This document shows, piece by piece, positions 43,499 to 52,286 of a stretch of DNA of 64,000 nucleotides; position 1 is the first letter of the stretch; the number at the start of each line of letters is the position of its first letter. Below the pieces are notes generated by a model that saw nothing but the letters and a program-made list of their open reading frames with translations, was not told the origin of the DNA and made no database searches. The DNA comes from Jatrophihabitans sp035642535. Its GTDB lineage: Bacteria; Actinomycetota; Actinomycetes; Mycobacteriales; Jatrophihabitantaceae. The DNA lies in the NCBI GenBank assembly GCA_035642535.1, contig DASQSE010000089.1, positions 1 to 64,000 of the forward strand. The letters run 5' to 3'. The translations under genes and the position numbers were made by a program.

Positions 43499-44283
43499 TC
43501 ACGTGACTTGTCGTCGTGAACGGTCAGCACGGTGTCCACCCTCTCCTCCAGGGCGCGCGCGGCATCGCGTGGCAACTTGTCGTCGGTGATCACCACGTTT
43601 GCACCGGACAGCGGCGCGATGTCCGCTAGGCCGACGACACCCCACTTGGACGAATCGGCGAGCACGATCACCTCGCGCGCAGCACCGATCAGAGCGCGGT
43701 CGGTCGTCGCCTCGGCGAGGTTGGGGGTGGTGTAGCCGGCGTGCTCGTCCATGCCGTGCACGCCGAGGAAGAGCTGGTCGACGTGCATCGTCGCGATCGT
43801 CCGGTCGGCGACGGGACCGACCAGCGCCGCGCTCGGCGTCCGGACCCCGCCGGTGAGGATCACGCCGACCTGGTTGGTCGGGTCGAGCGTGGCGATCGCG
43901 TCGGCGACCGTGGTCGAGTTGGTGACGACCGTGAGCCCGGGGATCGTAACTACGAGCCGCGCCATCGCCCACGTTGTCGTGCCGGCGGACAGCGCGATCG
44001 CGGCGCCCGGCCGGATGAGCGTGGCGGCCTGTGCGGCGATCGCGTGCTTGGCCGACTGCTCGAGTTGGCTCTTGGCGGCGAAGCCCGGTTCGTGCGCGAC
44101 CTGGCCGGCGAGCACTGCGCCACCGTGCACCTTGGTCGCGATACCCTCCGCAACGAGTTGTTCGAGGTCACGCCGAATCGTCATGTCGGAGACGCCGAGC
44201 AGTTCGGTGAGCGCGGCGACCCGGACCGCACCCGTGCGCCGGAGCTCGGTGAGGATGCGGACCTGCCGCTGATGCGCGAGCAT
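43495..44283 (-). CDS. DeoR/GlpR-family transcriptional regulator
   Basis: A 262-residue repressor. The N-terminal DeoR helix-turn-helix is visible (VAALTELLGVSDMTIRRDLEQL, then GIATKVHGGAVL), and the C-terminal half is an isomerase-like sugar-phosphate sensor domain with TNSTTVADAI and GVHGMDEHAGYT motifs. It is the first gene of an operon with galT and is divergent from galK, so it most likely controls galactose use in response to a phosphorylated sugar. The start codon lies opposite galK across a 101-bp gap. Confidence 0.9.
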   Translation of the reverse strand: MLAHQRQVRILTELRRTGAVRVAALTELLGVSDMTIRRDLEQLVAEGIATKVHGGAVLAGQVAHEPGFAAKSQLEQSAKHAIAAQAATLIRPGAAIALSAGTTTWAMARLVVTIPGLTVVTNSTTVADAIATLDPTNQVGVILTGGVRTPSAALVGPVADRTIATMHVDQLFLGVHGMDEHAGYTTPNLAEATTDRALIGAAREVIVLADSSKWGVVGLADIAPLSGANVVITDDKLPRDAARALEERVDTVLTVHDDKSRE

Positions 44284-44324
44284 GTGGCTCCTCCACTCGG
44301 AAGTCGGCGCCCTCGTTTTCCACA

Positions 44325-44352
44325 GAGTCCAACACGATATAACACAAATGAC
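44325..44352. promoter_or_regulatory. Candidate DeoR operator in the galT/galK divergent region
   Basis: On the minus strand the words GTGTTATATC, GTGTTGGACTC and TGTGG follow one another at about 10-bp spacing (44325-44350), in the only A/T-rich stretch of the gap. Tandem, helically phased words of this kind are a usual DeoR/GlpR operator form. Similar GTTG/GTGT words appear upstream of the transporter operon. Confidence 0.4.
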
Positions 44353-44384
44353 CAGCCCTGATCGGTGAAGGGACGGAAAACGCG

Positions 44385-45494
44385 ATGCAATCCGGCATAG
44401 CGTGGCGCGCGCCCGGCCGGGTGAACCTCATCGGTGAGCACACGGACTACAACGCCGGCTTCGCGCTGCCCTTCGCGATCGCGCAGGGCTGCACCGCCAC
44501 CGTCGAACGGGGCGACGCGGACGAGGTCGAGGTCACCTCGGCCCAACGCGACGAAGCGGTGCGCGTCGGCCTTGCGAACCTCGACTCCGCGCCCACCGGG
44601 TGGGCGCGCTACCCGCTCGGCGTCGTGTGGGCGATGCGCGAGCGCGGGCTGACGATGCCCGGGCTGCGCGTCCACCTTGACAGCGATGTGCCCGGCGGCG
44701 CCGGGCTGTCGTCCTCGGCCGCACTCGTCTGCTCGGTCGCCACCGCGATCGCCGAGCTGCTCGGTCTCGATCTGGCCGCGGACGAACTGCTCGCCATCAC
44801 GCGCGCCGCCGAGAACGAATTCGTCGGCGCCCCGACCGGCGGCCTCGACCAGCTCGCCGCGCTGCGCTGCACCGCAGGACACGCCTTGCTGTGCGACATG
44901 CGTGCGGTCACCGTCCGCCAGGTCCGGTTCGACCTCGCCGCCGCCGGCCTCGCGATGCTGGTGATCGACACGCGCGCGAGCCATCGCCACGCGACCGGTG
45001 AGTACGGTGCGCGGCGCGCCACCTGCGAGGAAGCCGCCCGGCTGCTCGGCGTCGCGGCGCTCCGCGACATCGACACCAACGGCCTCGACGCCGCCCTGGC
45101 GCGGCTGCGCGACGACACGTTGCGCCGCTGCGTCCGGCACGTGGTCTCCGAGAACAACCGGGTGCAGCAGACCGTCGCGCGACTCGACGACGGCGACATC
45201 GCGGCGATCGGCCCGCTGCTCACGGCCTCACACGAATCGCTGCGCCACGACTACCGGGTGACGATCGCGGAACTCGATCTCGCAGTTGCCACCGCACTGA
45301 CATCCGGGGCGCTCGGGGCGCGGATGACCGGCGGCGGCTTCGGCGGCAGCGTCATCGTGCTTGTGCCGGCCGACCAGGTGGACGCGTGTGCCGACGCGGT
45401 GACCAGCGCGTTCGCGCGGCAGGGCTTCACTCCCCCGGTCGCGTTCACAGTGGCCGCGATGGCCGGGGCGCACCGCGTCGGTGCCGCCAACTAG
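44385..45494 (+). CDS. galK: Galactokinase
   Basis: A 369-residue GHMP-family kinase that phosphorylates galactose with ATP. The galactokinase signature GRVNLIGEHTDYN (11-23) is complete, as is the ATP-binding PGGAGLSSSAAL loop and the C-terminal GARMTGGGFGGS motif. Transcribed away from deoR-galT. No galE or galM lies in the window, so UDP-galactose recycling must use genes elsewhere. Confidence 0.95.
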   Translation: MQSGIAWRAPGRVNLIGEHTDYNAGFALPFAIAQGCTATVERGDADEVEVTSAQRDEAVRVGLANLDSAPTGWARYPLGVVWAMRERGLTMPGLRVHLDSDVPGGAGLSSSAALVCSVATAIAELLGLDLAADELLAITRAAENEFVGAPTGGLDQLAALRCTAGHALLCDMRAVTVRQVRFDLAAAGLAMLVIDTRASHRHATGEYGARRATCEEAARLLGVAALRDIDTNGLDAALARLRDDTLRRCVRHVVSENNRVQQTVARLDDGDIAAIGPLLTASHESLRHDYRVTIAELDLAVATALTSGALGARMTGGGFGGSVIVLVPADQVDACADAVTSAFARQGFTPPVAFTVAAMAGAHRVGAAN

Positions 45495-45503
45495 CCTGCG
45501 GCC

Positions 45504-46616
45504 ATGCAGCGGCTCAGCAAGGCCGAGGCCCGGCGCATCGCGATTCGCGCGCAACTGCTCGACGCCAGGCGGCCCACCGACCTGCTCGATCTCGTCACGC
45601 ATCTGACGTTCCTCCAACTCGACCCCACCGCAGCGATCGCGCCGAGCGCGGACCTCGTCGCGTGGACGAGGCTGGGCAGTTGCTACCGGCCCAGCCAACT
45701 GACCGACGCCATCGAGCGCGACCGCACGATGTACGAGGTGCGCGCCATCATCCGGCCGATGGCCGACCTCGAACTCCACCTCGCCGCGATGCGGGTCTGG
45801 CCGTTCCCGACCGAAGACGCCCGGCACGTCTCGGCGCCCGGGCGAGCCGCCGACCGATGGCTCAAGGCCAACGCGGCATTCCAGCAGGACATCCTCGAGC
45901 TGCTTCGCACGTCCGGTCCGCTGCTCTCGCGCGACATCCCGGACACAAGCGCCGTCCCCTGGCAGTCGACCGGCTGGACGGGCAACCGCAACGTCACCCA
46001 GATGCTCGAGTTCCTCTCCGCGCGCGGCGAGGTCGCCACCGTTCGGCGCAATGGACGGCAACGGCTGTGGGATCTCGCCGAGCGCTTGTACCCGACCGTC
46101 GAGGCGGTGTCGCTCACCGAGGCACGCCGCATCATGGCCGTCCGGCGGCTGCGCTCACTGGGCATCGCCCGCCCCGAGGTATCCGGCGTCTACGGCGAGA
46201 GCTTCGTCGAGGACGTGATCGGGGAAACGGTCGAGGTCGAGGACACGAAGGGCACGTGGCTCGTCGACCCCGAAGCGATCGGTACGGAGTTCGAGGGGCG
46301 GACGGCGCTGCTGTCGCCGTTCGACCGCCTCGTCCACGACCGGGACCGCGCCCAGGACCTGTTCGACTTCGAGTACTACCTCGAGATGTACAAACCGAAG
46401 GAGAAGCGGCGCTGGGGCTACTTCGCGCTGCCCGTCCTGCAGGCGGACCGGTTGGTCGGGAAGCTCGACGCCACCGCCGATCGCAAGACGTCCGTATTCC
46501 GGGTGGCCGCGATCCATCAGGACGTGACGTTCACCAAGGCGATCACGAAGGCCGTCAACGCCGAGATCGAGGCACTCGCCGGGTGGCTCGGGATGACCAC
46601 GATCAACTTTGCGTAG
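45504..46616 (+). CDS. Winged-helix DNA glycosylase-like protein (AlkZ/YcaQ family)
   Basis: A 370-residue protein of the HTH_42 family, whose studied members (AlkZ, YcaQ/AlkX) are DNA glycosylases that open interstrand crosslinks. Family traits are the tandem winged helices and the catalytic Q-phi-(Q/D) triad, here QLD in LQLDPTAAI. A later FDRLVHDRDRAQDLFDFEYYLEMY block with conserved aromatic and acidic residues also matches. It follows galK by 9 bp and may be co-transcribed, but the link is probably positional. Confidence 0.78.
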   Translation: MQRLSKAEARRIAIRAQLLDARRPTDLLDLVTHLTFLQLDPTAAIAPSADLVAWTRLGSCYRPSQLTDAIERDRTMYEVRAIIRPMADLELHLAAMRVWPFPTEDARHVSAPGRAADRWLKANAAFQQDILELLRTSGPLLSRDIPDTSAVPWQSTGWTGNRNVTQMLEFLSARGEVATVRRNGRQRLWDLAERLYPTVEAVSLTEARRIMAVRRLRSLGIARPEVSGVYGESFVEDVIGETVEVEDTKGTWLVDPEAIGTEFEGRTALLSPFDRLVHDRDRAQDLFDFEYYLEMYKPKEKRRWGYFALPVLQADRLVGKLDATADRKTSVFRVAAIHQDVTFTKAITKAVNAEIEALAGWLGMTTINFA

Positions 46617-46630
46617 CCGGCCCGTGGCCT

Positions 46631-47053
46631 TCATATGAAGCGGACGAACGCGCGTAGCGTTCCCTCGCCGAAATCCCTGATCTCGGCGTACCCGAGGCTC
46701 TCGTAGAAGGCGCGCTGACGCGGCTCGTCGTCGGTGAGCAGCACGTGCTGCCGGACGTGCGCGTAGCGCTGCGCGACTGCGCCCATGAGCGCCGCGCCGA
46801 TCCCGCTGCGCTGGGCGTCCGGGTGGACGAGCACGTCCTGGACGTAGTTGATCATGGTGTCGTCGGACATGGCCCGGACGAGGCCGACGAGCCGCCCGGC
46901 CGTGTACGCCGCGGCCACGAACGACGACCCGCGCAGCGCGGCCCGGATCCGCTCCGGATCGCGCGTGTACGCGACCCACCCCACGGACTCGTAGAGCGCC
47001 AGCACGCCGTCGAACGGCAACTCGGGTGCGACACGAATCTCGATATCCGCCAT
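46631..47053 (-). CDS. GNAT-family N-acetyltransferase
   Basis: A 140-residue acyl-CoA-dependent acetyltransferase. The acetyl-CoA-binding motif A is VHPDAQRSGIGAALM, and the core strands (VAAAYTAGRLVGLVRA, YVQDVLV) are typical. The closing motif RAFYESLGY is also present. ATG 47053 is the first plausible start. Convergent with the glycosylase-like gene and divergent from asnB. Substrate unknown. Confidence 0.85.
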   Translation of the reverse strand: MADIEIRVAPELPFDGVLALYESVGWVAYTRDPERIRAALRGSSFVAAAYTAGRLVGLVRAMSDDTMINYVQDVLVHPDAQRSGIGAALMGAVAQRYAHVRQHVLLTDDEPRQRAFYESLGYAEIRDFGEGTLRAFVRFI

Positions 47054-47096
47054 AGCGCGCATCATGCCGCTCGCACCTACCGCGATACTGGTCGAC

Positions 47097-48998
47097 GTGT
47101 GTGGGCTCATCGGCTTCTTGTCGGCGGACGGCTCGGCGGCTGAAACAGCGCCCGAGGTCGACGGCTCGCTGCAGGACATGCGGCACCGCGGCCCGGACGA
47201 AGGTGGCGTCTGGCACGACAAGGACGTCGCGATCGGCTTCCGGCGGCTGTCGATCATCGACATCGACCACTCCCACCAGCCGCTGCCCTGGCGCAACGGC
47301 CGCTACCAGCTGATCTTCAACGGCGAGATCTACAACTACCTCGAACTGCGCGAGCGTCTGGCCCGCGAGTTCGGCGCGCTGTTCGACACCGACGGGGACG
47401 GCGAGGCGATCGTCGCCGGGTACCACTTCCTCGGCCCGAAGGTCGTGCGCGAGCTGCGCGGCATGTTCGCCTTCCTGATCTGGGACGCGCAGGAGCGCGT
47501 GCTGTTCGGTGCGCGCGACTGGTTCGGCATCAAGCCGCTCTACACCTACGCCGACAGCCGCGGCACGTTCTTCGCGAGCGAGAAGAAATCGCTGCTCGAC
47601 GTCGCAGGCCCCGCGGCCGCCAAAGCCGTCGACGCGACGTCGCTGCAGCACTACCTCACGCTGCAATACGTCCCGGAACCCGCGTCGATGCACCAGTCGA
47701 TCCGGCGCGTCGAGTCGGGCACCTACTTCGTCCTCAAGCCCGGTGAGCCGCTGCGTACGCACCGCTACTTCCACCCGGACTTCGCGATCAAGCCGGTTTC
47801 GGAGGCGGACAAGCTCTACCGGCAGATCACCGAGGCGCTCGAGGACTCGGTGGCGAAGCACATGCGCGCGGACGTCACAGTCGGCTCGTTCCTCTCCGGG
47901 GGCATCGACTCCACGGCGGTGGCCGCGCTCGCGAAGCGGCACAACCCCAAGCTCCTGACGTTCACGACCGGCTTCGAGCGCGAGGGATACAGCGAGATCG
48001 ATGTCGCCGCCGAGTCGGCCGCGGCGATCGGCGTCGAGCACATCACCAAGGTGGTCAGCGCCGAGGAGATGATGCAGACGCTGCCCTTGATCGTCTGGTA
48101 TCTCGACGACCCGGTGGCCGATCCGGCGCTCGTGCCGCTCTACTTCATCGCCCGCGAAGCCCGTAAGCACGTCAAGGTCGTGCTCTCCGGCGAGGGCGCG
48201 GACGAGCTCTTCGGCGGCTACACGATCTACCGCGAGCCGATCTCGCTGCGCGCGTTCGGCCACCTGCCGGCGGCGGCGCGGCGCAGCCTCGGCAAGCTGT
48301 CGACCCGGCTCCCCGAGGGCCGGCGCGGCAAGGACCTGCTGCGCCGCGGCGCAATCGGCATCGAAGAGCGTTACTACGGCAACGCCCGCATCTTCCGGCC
48401 GGACGAGATGCAGAGCCTGTTCCGCCGCTTCGACCCGGACGTCTCGTACATGGACGTCACGCGCAAGCTCTACGAGCAGACGACGCATCTCGACGACTCG
48501 ACGCGCATGCAGTACGTCGACCTGTTCACCTGGCTGCGCGGCGACATCCTCGTCAAGGCCGACAAGATGACGATGGCGAACTCGCTGGAGTTGCGCGTGC
48601 CGTTCCTCGACACCGAGGTGTTCGCGATCGGCTCGTCCATCCCGACCGATCTGAAGATCACCAGGGAGACGACGAAGTACGCGCTGCGCCGCGGCTTGGA
48701 GCAGATCGTGCCGCCGCACGTGCTGCACCGTCCGAAGCTCGGCTTCCCGGTGCCGATCCGCCATTGGCTCAAGGACGTCATGTACGACTGGGCGCGGTCG
48801 ATCATCACCGAGTCCCAAGCCGACGAACTCATCGATCGCGACGCCGCGATTCGCCTGCTGGACGCGCATCGGGGCGGGCCGCACGACTACTCGCGCAAGA
48901 TCTGGACGCTGCTCGTCTTCTTGACCTGGCACGGCATCTTCGTCGAGGGCCGCATTACGCCGGACGTCCCCGAGCCGGCCTATCCGGTGCGCCTGTAG
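47097..48998 (+). CDS. asnB: Asparagine synthetase (glutamine-hydrolysing)
   Basis: A 633-residue class II amidotransferase that makes asparagine from aspartate, ATP and glutamine. The start is fixed by the need for an N-terminal catalytic Cys: GTG 47097 is directly followed by TGT (C2). The glutaminase domain contains RHRGPDEGG and the synthetase domain carries the PP-loop LSGGIDSTA, and the LSGEGADELFGGY motif. It corresponds to Rv2201. Antisense long frames here are ignored as GC-driven. Confidence 0.94.
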   Translation: MCGLIGFLSADGSAAETAPEVDGSLQDMRHRGPDEGGVWHDKDVAIGFRRLSIIDIDHSHQPLPWRNGRYQLIFNGEIYNYLELRERLAREFGALFDTDGDGEAIVAGYHFLGPKVVRELRGMFAFLIWDAQERVLFGARDWFGIKPLYTYADSRGTFFASEKKSLLDVAGPAAAKAVDATSLQHYLTLQYVPEPASMHQSIRRVESGTYFVLKPGEPLRTHRYFHPDFAIKPVSEADKLYRQITEALEDSVAKHMRADVTVGSFLSGGIDSTAVAALAKRHNPKLLTFTTGFEREGYSEIDVAAESAAAIGVEHITKVVSAEEMMQTLPLIVWYLDDPVADPALVPLYFIAREARKHVKVVLSGEGADELFGGYTIYREPISLRAFGHLPAAARRSLGKLSTRLPEGRRGKDLLRRGAIGIEERYYGNARIFRPDEMQSLFRRFDPDVSYMDVTRKLYEQTTHLDDSTRMQYVDLFTWLRGDILVKADKMTMANSLELRVPFLDTEVFAIGSSIPTDLKITRETTKYALRRGLEQIVPPHVLHRPKLGFPVPIRHWLKDVMYDWARSIITESQADELIDRDAAIRLLDAHRGGPHDYSRKIWTLLVFLTWHGIFVEGRITPDVPEPAYPVRL

Positions 48999-49007
48999 CG
49001 CGGACGC

Positions 49008-49355
49008 CTAGCGTCGAGACCTCGCGCGGGCCTTCACGATCGAGCGCACCGACAGCACCGTGACCAATGCGACGAGCTGGCCGCCGAGCGCGAGCCGCGT
49101 GACATCGACCGCGGGTCGCCACGTGACGTCGCTCCCGCGGATCACGTAGACGCCGACCGGCCGGACCCGTATCCCGAAACCACCACCCTCGCCCTGCGCG
49201 TCGTCCTTGGGGTTCTGGCCGCCTCCGCCGCCACCACCGCCCATGACCTTCGCCACCGGGATGACCGTGACGCCGTCCGAGTCGTACGACTCGCCGAACA
49301 CCCGCTTGACAGTCATCGCGTCTCTGACCTGCCCGATCAGTTGCTGCACATCCAT
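49008..49355 (-). CDS. GerW/YtfJ-like protein
   Basis: A 115-residue protein of the GerW (sporulation protein YtfJ) family. It has an N-terminal helix (DVQQLIGQVRDAMTVKRVFGESY), a glycine run of eight residues, and a GFGIRVRPVGVYVIRG strand pair; the C-terminus has a hydrophobic segment (LVALVTVLSVRSIV). ATG at 49355 follows a good AGGAG. The family also occurs in non-sporulating actinobacteria, so a spore role should not be assumed. Confidence 0.8.
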   Translation of the reverse strand: MDVQQLIGQVRDAMTVKRVFGESYDSDGVTVIPVAKVMGGGGGGGGQNPKDDAQGEGGGFGIRVRPVGVYVIRGSDVTWRPAVDVTRLALGGQLVALVTVLSVRSIVKARARSRR

Positions 49356-49488
49356 CGCCAACTCCTTTCCCGCCCTCCAGCGTGGCGGATCCGTGGTGAT
49401 GACACTGGGACAATTGCGGTGATTGCCGGATATGACAGGCTGGCTGGACAAGGACGCGAGGAGCAAGGTGCGAGCGGAGGGCGGCCGC

Positions 49489-49562
49489 GATGACGGCTGG
49501 ACTGACGAGCAGCGTAGGCGCGAGGAACGAGCGCCGAGCAGCGCAGGAGGGAAGCCGTCATC
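49489..49562. repeat. Inverted repeat upstream of glutathione peroxidase gene
   Basis: Two perfect 10-base arms, GATGACGGCT (49489-49498) and AGCCGTCATC (49553-49562), enclose a purine-rich 54-bp segment with several CGAGGA/GAGCA words. The arrangement resembles small intergenic palindromes of actinobacteria; no other function is apparent. Confidence 0.55.
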
Positions 49563-49596
49563 TCCAGCGGCCGACCGCAGCGTACGAGGAGGAACT

Positions 49597-50088
49597 ATGA
49601 GTGATCTCTTGGGCTTGCCCGTCACCACCCTGCAGGGCGAGGCCACCACGTTCGGCGAATTGAGCGCCGGCAAGACGGCACTGGTGGTCAACGTCGCGAG
49701 CCGGTGCGGCCTGACGCCGCAGTACGCGAAGCTCGAAGCGCTGCACGAGGAACTCGGCGCGCAGGGCTTCACGGTGATCGGCTTCCCGTGCAATCAGTTC
49801 CACGGCCAGGAGCCCGGTAGCGCCGAGGAGATCGCGGAGTTTTGCTCGGCCACCTACGGGGTCACGTTCCCCATGTCGAACAAGATCGACGTGAACGGTC
49901 CGGCGCGCGATCCCATCTACACGCTGCTCACCGACGTCGAGGACGCGAGCGGGCACAGCGGCGACATTCGCTGGAACTTCGAGAAGTTCGTGGTGACTCC
50001 GGACGGCACCATCGCCACGCGGTTCAGCCCGCGGACCGAGCCCGATGCGCCCGAGGTTCGCGCCGCGATCACCGCAGCGCTCCCGTAG
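49597..50088 (+). CDS. Glutathione peroxidase-family protein (cysteine type)
   Basis: A 163-residue thiol peroxidase. The catalytic tetrad is recognisable: Cys in ASRCGLT, Gln in GFPCNQF, Trp and Asn in WNFEKF. The Cys in FPCNQF is the usual resolving Cys candidate, so thioredoxin rather than glutathione is probably the reductant. ATG 49597 follows an AGGAGG site, which decides the start against a longer upstream reading. Confidence 0.9.
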   Translation: MSDLLGLPVTTLQGEATTFGELSAGKTALVVNVASRCGLTPQYAKLEALHEELGAQGFTVIGFPCNQFHGQEPGSAEEIAEFCSATYGVTFPMSNKIDVNGPARDPIYTLLTDVEDASGHSGDIRWNFEKFVVTPDGTIATRFSPRTEPDAPEVRAAITAALP

Positions 50089-50302
50089 TCGACCCGGCCG
50101 GTAAGAGGTCGAACTGGCGGCCGTCCTCGCCCCCTCGTGCGGTGACGGCCAGCAGCCCTGCGGAGAATCCTCCGGGAGGGCGGCACCTCGGCCCAGGAGC
50201 GTCCGACCCCCCGATACGTGACGTTCGTCCTGTCTCGCACCGCATTTCGGGCCGTCGGCTGCGCGCGTAGCCTCTGGTCACCGACACCGGGCGGGGGCGC
50301 GC

Positions 50303-51202
50303 ATGCCGAAGACGGCCGAACCCAGGCAGCCGGTGGCGCGCGAGCGGTACGTCGAGGTCGACGGCACCGCGCTGTTCGTCCGCGAGATCGGCGACGGGCA
50401 CCCGATCGTCGTGCTGCACGGCGGCCCGGACTTCGACCACACCTACCTGGTTCCGGAGTTGGACCGGCTCGCCGCCTCCGCTCGGCTCATCTACTACGAC
50501 CAGCGCGGCCGTGGTCGTTCGGCGGCGGTCGCCGCCGAGGGGGTCGGCATCGAGTCGGAGCTGACCGACCTCGCCGCGCTGACGCGCGAAGTCGCTACCG
50601 ACCCGGTGGCCCTGCTGGGTCACTCGTGGGGTGGTGTGCTCGCGATGGAGTACGCCGCTCGCTATCCGGAGCGCGTCTCACACCTGATCCTGATGGACAC
50701 CGGCCCGGCCTCGGCGTCCGAGTGGGCGCGCTTCCGCGAGTACCTGCGCGCGCTCCGGGCGCCGGGCGAGGTCGAGGAGATGGCGCAGCTCGCGGCCACT
50801 GCGCGTTACGCAGCCGGTGACGTGCAGGCGGAGCTCGACTACTACCGGATCCACTTCCGCAGCACCGTCCCCGCCGAGCATCTCGAGGAGCTCCTCCGGC
50901 GGCTCCGTGCGCACTTCACCGAAGACACCGTGCTCGCCGCCCGTGCGATCGAGCAGCGTCTCTACGCGCAGACTTGTCTGCGCCCCGAATACGATCTCGT
51001 TCCCGCGCTGTCGGCTTTGCCGATCCCGACACTGGTGCTGTGCGGCGAGCACGACTTCATCCCGATCGAGATGGCGGCGCGTATCGCGGACGCGATGCCC
51101 GGCGCGCGCCTCGGTGTCATCGACGGGTGCGGGCACTTTCCGTATCTCGAGCGTCCCGACATGGTGCATGAACTCGTCGCCGGATTGATCAACGCCGGCT
51201 GA
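50303..51202 (+). CDS. Alpha/beta-hydrolase (proline iminopeptidase-like)
   Basis: A 299-residue serine hydrolase. Typical motifs are HGGPDFDH (oxyanion hole), DQRGRGRS, the nucleophile elbow GHSWGG, the acid in GEHDFIP and the histidine in GCGHFPYLE. The lid region (about 140-200) is helical as in proline iminopeptidases and tripeptidyl hydrolases. The 214 bp before it contain no further gene. The exact substrate cannot be predicted. Confidence 0.85.
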   Translation: MPKTAEPRQPVARERYVEVDGTALFVREIGDGHPIVVLHGGPDFDHTYLVPELDRLAASARLIYYDQRGRGRSAAVAAEGVGIESELTDLAALTREVATDPVALLGHSWGGVLAMEYAARYPERVSHLILMDTGPASASEWARFREYLRALRAPGEVEEMAQLAATARYAAGDVQAELDYYRIHFRSTVPAEHLEELLRRLRAHFTEDTVLAARAIEQRLYAQTCLRPEYDLVPALSALPIPTLVLCGEHDFIPIEMAARIADAMPGARLGVIDGCGHFPYLERPDMVHELVAGLINAG

Positions 51203-51211
51203 CGCGCACGG

Positions 51212-52183
51212 TCAGCCCAGGTGGGGCAGCACCTCGGCGGCGCAGTCGTCGCCGTAGGACGCGGCGAGTCGGTCGGCGAAGTCGTTGGGTTTGACGACGT
51301 ACTCCTGCGTGCCGACCGTCTCGAGGACGAGCGTGGCGAGCAGGCTGCCGACCTGTGCCGCCCGCTCCCACGACAGCCCCCACTCGCGGGCGGTGAGAAA
51401 ACCGGCACGGAACCCGTCCCCGACCCCGGTCGGATCGGCCTTCGTCCGCTCCTTCGCGCAGGGGACGTGCGCGTACTCCACGCCGCGGCCGACGATCTCG
51501 ACGCCCTTCGAACCGAGCGTCGTCACGCGCACGTCGACCATCCCGAGCAGGTCCTCCTCGGCGAGGTTGGTCTTCGATTTGAGCAGGCTCTTCTCGTAGT
51601 CGTTCGTGAACAGCAGCTCCGCTCCATCGACGAGCTTGTACAGCTCCTCGCCGCTCATCCGGGCGATCTGCTGGGACGGGTCGGCCGCGAACCGGTAGCC
51701 GCGATCGCGGCACTCGGCGCTGTGCCGCACCATGGCCGCGGGGTCGTCCGCGCTGATCACGACGAGGTCGGCGTTGGTCGCCTGCCACGCGGGTTCCAGC
51801 TCGATGTTGCGCGCTTCGCTCATCGCGCCGGCGTAGAACGATGCGATCTGGCACATCTGTTCGTCGGTCGTGCAGACGAAGCGCGCAGTGTGATGGACGT
51901 CTGAGACGTAGACGAACTCGCAGTTGACGCCGTGCCGTTCCAGCCACGACCGGTACTCGTCGAAGTCGGCGCCGACCGCACCCATCAACACCGGTGCGCC
52001 GCCGAGCTGTCCCATGCCGAACGCGACGTTGGCCGCGACGCCGCCGCGGCGCACGACCAGGTCATCGACGAGGAAGGAGAGCGACACCTTGTGCAGCTGA
52101 TCGGCGAGCAACTGCTCGGAGAACGTGCCCGGGAAGTGCATCAGGTGATCGGTGGCGATGGACCCTGCAACGAGGACACTCAC
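51212..52183 (-). CDS. adoK: Adenosine kinase, PfkB/ribokinase family (AdoK type)
   Basis: A 323-residue nucleoside kinase that salvages adenosine to AMP. The anion hole and catalytic Asp are in DPTGVGDGFRAGF; the substrate-binding N-terminal region begins VAGSIATDHLMHFPGTFSEQ, strikingly like M. tuberculosis AdoK (Rv2202c), as is the LFTNDYE strand. The order asnB-adoK-erpA is also shared with mycobacteria. Starts with GTG. Convergent with the hydrolase gene. Confidence 0.9.
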   Translation of the reverse strand: MSVLVAGSIATDHLMHFPGTFSEQLLADQLHKVSLSFLVDDLVVRRGGVAANVAFGMGQLGGAPVLMGAVGADFDEYRSWLERHGVNCEFVYVSDVHHTARFVCTTDEQMCQIASFYAGAMSEARNIELEPAWQATNADLVVISADDPAAMVRHSAECRDRGYRFAADPSQQIARMSGEELYKLVDGAELLFTNDYEKSLLKSKTNLAEEDLLGMVDVRVTTLGSKGVEIVGRGVEYAHVPCAKERTKADPTGVGDGFRAGFLTAREWGLSWERAAQVGSLLATLVLETVGTQEYVVKPNDFADRLAASYGDDCAAEVLPHLG

Positions 52184-52221
52184 GGGAGAACGCTACCCAA
52201 CTAGCGGCCGAAAAGACGCCG

Positions 52222-52252
52222 ACGGCCGGACACGAATCACGTGTCCGGCCGT
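52222..52252 (-). terminator. Hairpin terminator after erpA
   Basis: A perfect 13-bp stem (ACGGCCGGACACG and complement) with a 5-base loop lies between the stop of the minus-strand iron-sulfur gene and the start of adoK. No U-tract follows. Confidence 0.75.
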
Positions 52253-52286
52253 ATCGGCGGTTACAAATGCGGTACTAAATGCGGTA

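Noticed and set aside
46155..48932. Open frame of 925 residues antisense to asnB
   Set aside because: It mirrors the codon structure of asnB on the other strand, with repetitive charged composition and no domains.
49008..49355. Evidence for sporulation from the GerW-like gene
   Set aside because: The family is also found in non-sporulating bacteria, and no other sporulation gene is present in the window.
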